NCBI GenBank assembly: GCA_046496945.1
Contig: JAWOGL010000162.1
Location: forward strand, 1-20,460
DNA: 20,460 nucleotides
Reading direction: 5' to 3'
Origin: Desulfonatronovibrio sp046496945
GTDB taxonomy: Bacteria > Desulfobacterota > Desulfovibrionia > Desulfovibrionales > Desulfonatronovibrionaceae
Of the stretch, positions 17,126 to 20,460 are shown in pieces. Numbering within the stretch: position 1 is the first letter of the stretch; the number at the start of each line of letters is the position of its first letter. The notes under the pieces are model-generated. The model saw nothing but the letters and a program-made list of their open reading frames with translations, did not search any database and had not been told where the DNA came from. The position numbers and the translations under genes are program-made.

Positions 17126-17196
17126 GTATCTATTCACCATATATTATGGTCAGCCAATGAATTTAAGGCTGGCCGCTGACTATGGTGAATAGTTAC
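17126..17196. mobile_element. 71-bp MITE-like insertion with 8-bp target-site duplication
   Basis: Terminal inverted repeats GTATCTATTCACCATA (17126-17141) and TATGGTGAATAGTTAC (17181-17196) match at 15 of 16 positions. They are bounded by a perfect direct repeat GAACTTCG (17118-17125 and 17197-17204), as expected of a target duplication. The interior has further pairs (TCAGC/GCTGA; AGCC/GGCT) but no coding sequence. The insertion sits a few bases after the stop codon of the aminomutase gene. The terminal GTAACTATTCA also bounds the element at 20246-20399. Confidence 0.78.
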
Positions 17197-17207
17197 GAAC
17201 TTCGGAG

Positions 17208-18776
17208 CTAATATTCAAACTTTCCAAAAGCAAAGTTTTTATTTGCGTATTCTTCAGGCTCAGGATCTGGATATTTTACTTCTTCTCCGTTCCAGGGTTT
17301 TTTCAGGATCAATTCATTTTTTTCCCTGCCCGTAACGTTGGAACGGTGTAAAGGTATCTTCCCCCCAGCCGTAGCAATGTATCTGGGGATGGCATCTCCG
17401 GAAACATTTCCGTACATGCTCTCCACGATATCGCGGCCCTTTTCCACAGGTACGCGCAAGTGCGCAAACTGGGGATTGCGGTAGCTGCAATTGAATATAT
17501 AATAAGGCCTGACATATGCTTCCTGAATTGTTTCACACAGCTTCCACATTTTCACCTTTGAATCATTTATGCCTTTGAGCAGCACCGCCTGATTCATAAC
17601 CGCGCTGACTCTTTTAGATATCTGCTTGAAGGCTTCTTTTGAAACAGGTGTAATTTCCTGAGCGGTATTGATCTGGGTAACCACCCTGACCGGCTTTCTG
17701 TCATTGCTTTTCTCCAGGATATCCAGAAGTTCCTGGTTTATCCGCTGCGGCGTGGTTACCGGTATCCTGGTGCCCAGACGTTTCATGCGAACATGATCGA
17801 TGTTGTCCAGTTCTCCCAATAACCAGTCCAGCATGTCATTGGGCAGCATAAAGGCATCTCCGCCGGTAATAAGTACGTCCCTTATTCTCGAATCTCCTCG
17901 AATATATTCCAGGGCTTCCTGGTAGGCTTCACGCCTGTATATGCGGTCCTTCTTTCCAATATGGGCGATGCGCAGGCAATGAGTGCAGTACATGGCGCAC
18001 ATATTGGTAACTTTGATGGTCACCACCCTGGGATAAAACTGATCTACCAGCCTGGCCGGCGAATGATCCGCGGCCACAGGCGGGATCTCAATACCCGCAT
18101 TATCCACCATCTCTGCGGTGGGAACAGCCTGGAGCAGGACAGGATCGTTGAGGCTGTCAGGCATTATAAGACCTGCGTAGTAAGGAGTCAGACGCATCCG
18201 GTAATTTTGTATAACCCTGCCCACTTCCTCCAGGGAACTGACAGGAAGATTCAAAATCTTACCCAGAGTCTCCAGGGATTCTATGGCAAATTTCAGCTGA
18301 CCTGAAAAAGAATTCCAGTCTTCATCGGTCATGCCCAGGTAACTCTTTATCCGGAAGTGATTATCTGCAATGCGGTCCCATAGTTCCATACCGCTTGGAG
18401 CCTCATGTTCTTTTTGCTTCAGATAATGATCCACCCTGGCTCCGGCTTGTTCAACAATAGGCAGGGCCCTGTCCACCCGGCCTCCCACACTTACGCCGTG
18501 TTCATCGATTTCCTGATGCTTAACCGCCAGATCAGTCAGATCATCTTCAGATATATCAAAGACCACAGGGCTTACCCCGCGGGACTGCCTGATTTCTTTA
18601 AGAGCCTTAAACAGTTCAGCAATATTGGAGGTCAGCTTTTCTGAAACACTTTTGGAAAATAATGACTTAATCCTTGCATCCTGTGCGGGGGATACCGCGT
18701 TTTTTTCATTCGATCCCGAAAAAAAATTTTCCAGAAGTCTTATTGTAAAGTTATCCAGCTTATCTGATATATTCAT
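17208..18776 (-). CDS. KamA-family radical SAM/PLP 2,3-aminomutase of unassigned substrate
   Basis: A 522-residue relative of lysine 2,3-aminomutase, which moves the alpha-amino group of an amino acid to the beta carbon using SAM, a [4Fe-4S] cluster and PLP. The cluster cysteines are C260, C264 and C267 (CAMYCTHC). R269 matches the arginine that holds the substrate carboxylate. LITGGD (302-307) and the PLP lysine K473 in AGGKIPL are in place. TPYYAGLI..VLLQAVPT (~197-220) also follows the KamA pattern. Two features are odd. There is a ~130-residue N-terminal extension before the part that aligns with lysine aminomutase. The positions of the two lysine-binding aspartates are S431 (NCS for QCD) and about T469, with a shortened loop before GGK. 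The ATG at 18776 is 4 nt after the ATP-grasp stop codon, so translation is coupled. EF-P type EpmB is less likely given the long N-terminus. Confidence 0.9.
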   Translation of the reverse strand: MNISDKLDNFTIRLLENFFSGSNEKNAVSPAQDARIKSLFSKSVSEKLTSNIAELFKALKEIRQSRGVSPVVFDISEDDLTDLAVKHQEIDEHGVSVGGRVDRALPIVEQAGARVDHYLKQKEHEAPSGMELWDRIADNHFRIKSYLGMTDEDWNSFSGQLKFAIESLETLGKILNLPVSSLEEVGRVIQNYRMRLTPYYAGLIMPDSLNDPVLLQAVPTAEMVDNAGIEIPPVAADHSPARLVDQFYPRVVTIKVTNMCAMYCTHCLRIAHIGKKDRIYRREAYQEALEYIRGDSRIRDVLITGGDAFMLPNDMLDWLLGELDNIDHVRMKRLGTRIPVTTPQRINQELLDILEKSNDRKPVRVVTQINTAQEITPVSKEAFKQISKRVSAVMNQAVLLKGINDSKVKMWKLCETIQEAYVRPYYIFNCSYRNPQFAHLRVPVEKGRDIVESMYGNVSGDAIPRYIATAGGKIPLHRSNVTGREKNELILKKPWNGEEVKYPDPEPEEYANKNFAFGKFEY

Positions 18777-18780
18777 GTCT

Positions 18781-20175
18781 CTATTCCATATTGGTTATAG
18801 ATTCTTCAAGCAGTTGTCTTCCGTATCTGATTTCCCGGTCCAAAATTTCTCTGTTTCTGGAAACCGCCACCACTCTGCCCAGAAACGTGCCCGGCTTGAC
18901 TGAGCAGCCATGCCCGATGTGTTCCATGATAATCATTTTATGCTCTATTCCGTTTCTGGTGACCTGCCGGAAAAGCTCCCGTTCATCTTCCTCCAGAGGG
19001 ATAAAGTATCTGGTCATAACATCCCGGTCCACCTTGAAATTGTAAGTCCGCCAGTTAAGGTCGCTGATGGCGTCCTTGATTTCAACCTTGTTGGATGGGA
19101 GTCTGTTTTCAGTAACCGCGCAGTATTCCAGCTCCATAAGAGAAGGGGAATCCTCGGGCAGAAGATTTTCCAGGGTACAGCACATTTCCATAGTGGTTCC
19201 CTGCTTGCGGGCGTTTACTTCGACGAAGAAAACTTCTCCTTTATCATTTACAATATAATCACATCCAAAAATCCCCCTGTATCCACTTCTTCCCAGAACT
19301 TTGCCTACCATTCGGGTATGTTCCTTTATTTCAAGCTGTTCTTTGTAGGGAAGATTTGAAGGAAAAGTTGATCCCCGAAACATATTGCCCCCTTCAATCT
19401 CCTGATCCGCAATGGCCGCAATAAAAACCTCATCTTCATTTCCCACAACTCCCAGCACTGTGGGATCGTGTTCATGGCAGACAAAACGGCTAATAAAGTA
19501 GGTGGACTGGGGCAATGGCAACCGCATGTTGATATCTTCCATGGTGTGGACAATAAAACTGTTGGTTCCGGCGGCTGAATATGGCTGGGACACAAACACG
19601 CCATCCGGCCAGGAGCTAAGACCTTCTTCAATACTGGACAGCAACTCGGTAACCCCGCTGCAGATTTTGTAATCAATAACCGGCACCGAGTCTTTAAGCA
19701 TCTGCAATTGGTAAAGCTTGTTGTTCCACATGCTGGCCACCTGACCGTTGGGGCCTAAAAGCACAACCCCGCGCATCCGGGTGAAGGTGAGTTCAGGCAG
19801 CGATTCAAAAACATGGACATACAGCCGGCCCTGTTTTTTAAGCAGCATCCTGACCAGATCAAGCACTGCTGAAGAATAGGAAACCACGCCGGCAAAATCA
19901 CCAGGCGACATCCGGCAGCTGAATTTCTTCCTGGTCTGGGTATAAAGGCTTCCAGCGAGAGGATTTATTACAAGGATGTTTCTGTGAGGGTAAGACTCCA
20001 TTACATCGGGTATAATGGAAATATAATCAAACTTTTTATTATAAACTCTGGCGAGATTTTCTTTTACAAACTGATTAAGACTGTCTGACTTAAGCTCTCC
20101 AACGTAAATGAAATAATCTGTATCGTCTTCAAGCTTGATATCCGAAAAAAGAACCTCTTCTTCATCGGAAAACAT
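18781..20175 (-). CDS. ATP-grasp domain ligase of unassigned substrate
   Basis: A 464-residue cytosolic protein with an ATP-grasp fold in its middle and C-terminal part. Enzymes of this fold join a carboxylate, activated as acyl phosphate, to an amine or thiol. Visible blocks are NKLYQLQMLKDSVPVIDYK (~152-170), a glycine-poor phosphate loop QPYSAAGTNSF (197-207), GIFGCDYIVNDKGEVFFVEV (301-320) with D306 and E319, and N321 in VNAR, the usual magnesium ligands. The first ~130 residues and the last ~110 are not recognised. The ATG at 20175 has GGAGG 5 nt upstream (20181-20185). It is the first gene of the minus-strand run and overlaps the ribosome site of the aminomutase gene, so the two probably work on one pathway. 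PylC beside PylB in pyrrolysine synthesis is a parallel arrangement, but I cannot assign a substrate. Confidence 0.85.
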   Translation of the reverse strand: MFSDEEEVLFSDIKLEDDTDYFIYVGELKSDSLNQFVKENLARVYNKKFDYISIIPDVMESYPHRNILVINPLAGSLYTQTRKKFSCRMSPGDFAGVVSYSSAVLDLVRMLLKKQGRLYVHVFESLPELTFTRMRGVVLLGPNGQVASMWNNKLYQLQMLKDSVPVIDYKICSGVTELLSSIEEGLSSWPDGVFVSQPYSAAGTNSFIVHTMEDINMRLPLPQSTYFISRFVCHEHDPTVLGVVGNEDEVFIAAIADQEIEGGNMFRGSTFPSNLPYKEQLEIKEHTRMVGKVLGRSGYRGIFGCDYIVNDKGEVFFVEVNARKQGTTMEMCCTLENLLPEDSPSLMELEYCAVTENRLPSNKVEIKDAISDLNWRTYNFKVDRDVMTRYFIPLEEDERELFRQVTRNGIEHKMIIMEHIGHGCSVKPGTFLGRVVAVSRNREILDREIRYGRQLLEESITNME

Positions 20176-20286
20176 ATTTACCTCCAGATATGTGACAATT
20201 ATGCAAACTCACACCCCCCGAATAATACAATTTTATCAAAAAACAGTAACTATTCAGCATATACCGCATATATCCATTTAACCACA

Positions 20287-20315
20287 CTGGATTCCGGCTT
20301 TCGCCGGAATGACGG
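20287..20315 (-). repeat. Palindromic repeat, copy 1 (CTGGATTCCGG..CCGGAATGACGG)
   Basis: ATTCCGGC (20291-20298) and GCCGGAAT (20303-20310) form an 8-bp hairpin with a 4-nt loop, framed by CTGG and GACGG. Sequences of this type, read as GTCATTCCGG..CCGGAATCCAG on the other strand, recur between genes in many Proteobacteria. It is inverted relative to copy 2 at 20339-20368. Confidence 0.75.
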
Positions 20316-20338
20316 AAAAAGGCAACTGCCTGCTTTAA

Positions 20339-20368
20339 CCGTCACCCCGGACCAGATCCGGGGTCCAG
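20339..20368 (+). repeat. Palindromic repeat, copy 2 (CCGTCACCCCGG..CCGGGGTCCAG)
   Basis: ACCCCGGA (20344-20351) and TCCGGGGT (20357-20364) pair over 8 bp with a 5-nt loop, framed by CCGTC and CCAG. It shares its outer bases with copy 1 in inverse orientation; stem changes such as TT/AA to CC/GG are compensated, which keeps the hairpin. Confidence 0.72.
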
Positions 20369-20399
20369 GTCTTCTTATTCGATCTTGCTGAATAGTTAC

Positions 20400-20460
20400 C
20401 ATCAAGGGCTGCAACGCGGCAGATGGGCCCTTGGAGGCCCGCCCGGATGGGGCTTGCGGG
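20400..20460. other. Right edge, GC-rich palindromic sequence
   Basis: CAAGGGC (20403-20409) pairs with GCCCTTG (20427-20433), with TGC/GCA inside. The sequence then becomes GC-rich (GGCCCGCCCGG) up to the window edge. It differs in composition from the AT-rich leader to its left and may be the start of a further repeat or gene; too little is present to say. Confidence 0.35.

Larger units (their letters stand above)
20246..20399. mobile_element. 154-bp composite palindromic element upstream of the ATP-grasp gene
   Basis: Perfect 14-bp terminal inverted repeats, GTAACTATTCAGCA (20246-20259) and TGCTGAATAGTTAC (20386-20399), enclose two copies of a short palindromic repeat. There is no coding frame and no obvious target duplication. 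The ends share GTAACTATTCA with the 71-bp insertion at 17126-17196, which suggests that the same transposase family mobilised both. Confidence 0.65.

Noticed and set aside
17126..17196. Inverted repeat considered as a Rho-independent terminator of the aminomutase gene
   Set aside because: The loop is long and no U tract follows on the minus strand; the 8-bp direct repeats fit an insertion better.
17208..18776. Assignment as ablA (lysine 2,3-aminomutase) of N-acetyl-beta-lysine synthesis
   Set aside because: Both lysine-binding aspartates are absent and no ablB-type acetyltransferase is adjacent.
20287..20368. CRISPR-like repeat pair
   Set aside because: Only two copies, in inverse orientation and each self-palindromic; no spacers or cas genes.

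Overview
The window reads as chromosomal DNA of a moderate-GC Gram-negative bacterium. Deltaproteobacteria (Desulfovibrionales-like) is my best guess, from the gene mix and from a GTCA..CCGG..TCCAG palindromic repeat of a type widespread in Proteobacteria. No rRNA, tRNA or other firm taxonomic marker is present, so this is only a guess.

Layout. On the + strand at the left are the 3' end of an acetyl-CoA hydrolase/transferase family CoA-transferase (2-463), a 465-bp gene-free stretch, and an MTA/SAH deaminase (929-2257). A strong intrinsic terminator (2292-2326), oriented for the minus strand, separates these from a run of nine genes, all on the minus strand. In transcription order these are: an ATP-grasp ligase (20175-18781), a KamA-type radical SAM aminomutase (18776-17208), an M20 carboxypeptidase-like hydrolase (17023-15872), a CYTH protein (15439-14798), an M29 aminopeptidase (14726-13518), a 2405-residue NRPS (13372-6155), an HAAAP-type amino acid transporter (6121-4829), an Sfp-type phosphopantetheinyl transferase (4819-4136), and a secreted C69-type dipeptidase with an N-terminal nucleophile (4104-2365).

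The core is a compact biosynthetic cluster. The NRPS is C*-A-T-C-A-T-R: a degenerate first condensation domain, two complete modules and a terminal thioester reductase. Its own carrier-protein activating enzyme lies two genes downstream, with a transporter between them. By analogy with aureusimine/phevalin synthetases and dipeptide-aldehyde NRPSs, the expected product is a dipeptide aldehyde. That could cyclise to a dihydropyrazinone/pyrazinone. The hydrolases on both sides could supply, trim or detoxify such a product, but this is inference.

The upstream ATP-grasp/KamA pair is translationally coupled and may be a separate small pathway. The aminomutase keeps its iron-sulfur, PLP and carboxylate-binding residues. 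It lacks both acidic side-chain residues that define lysine 2,3-aminomutase, so its substrate is unknown. The partner ligase suggests that a beta-amino acid (or other rearranged product) is made and then joined to something.

Intergenic regions hold palindromic elements: a 71-bp MITE-like insertion with an 8-bp target duplication just after the aminomutase stop, a 194-bp nested inverted-repeat element between the M20 and CYTH genes, and a 154-bp composite element at the right end whose termini resemble those of the 71-bp insertion.
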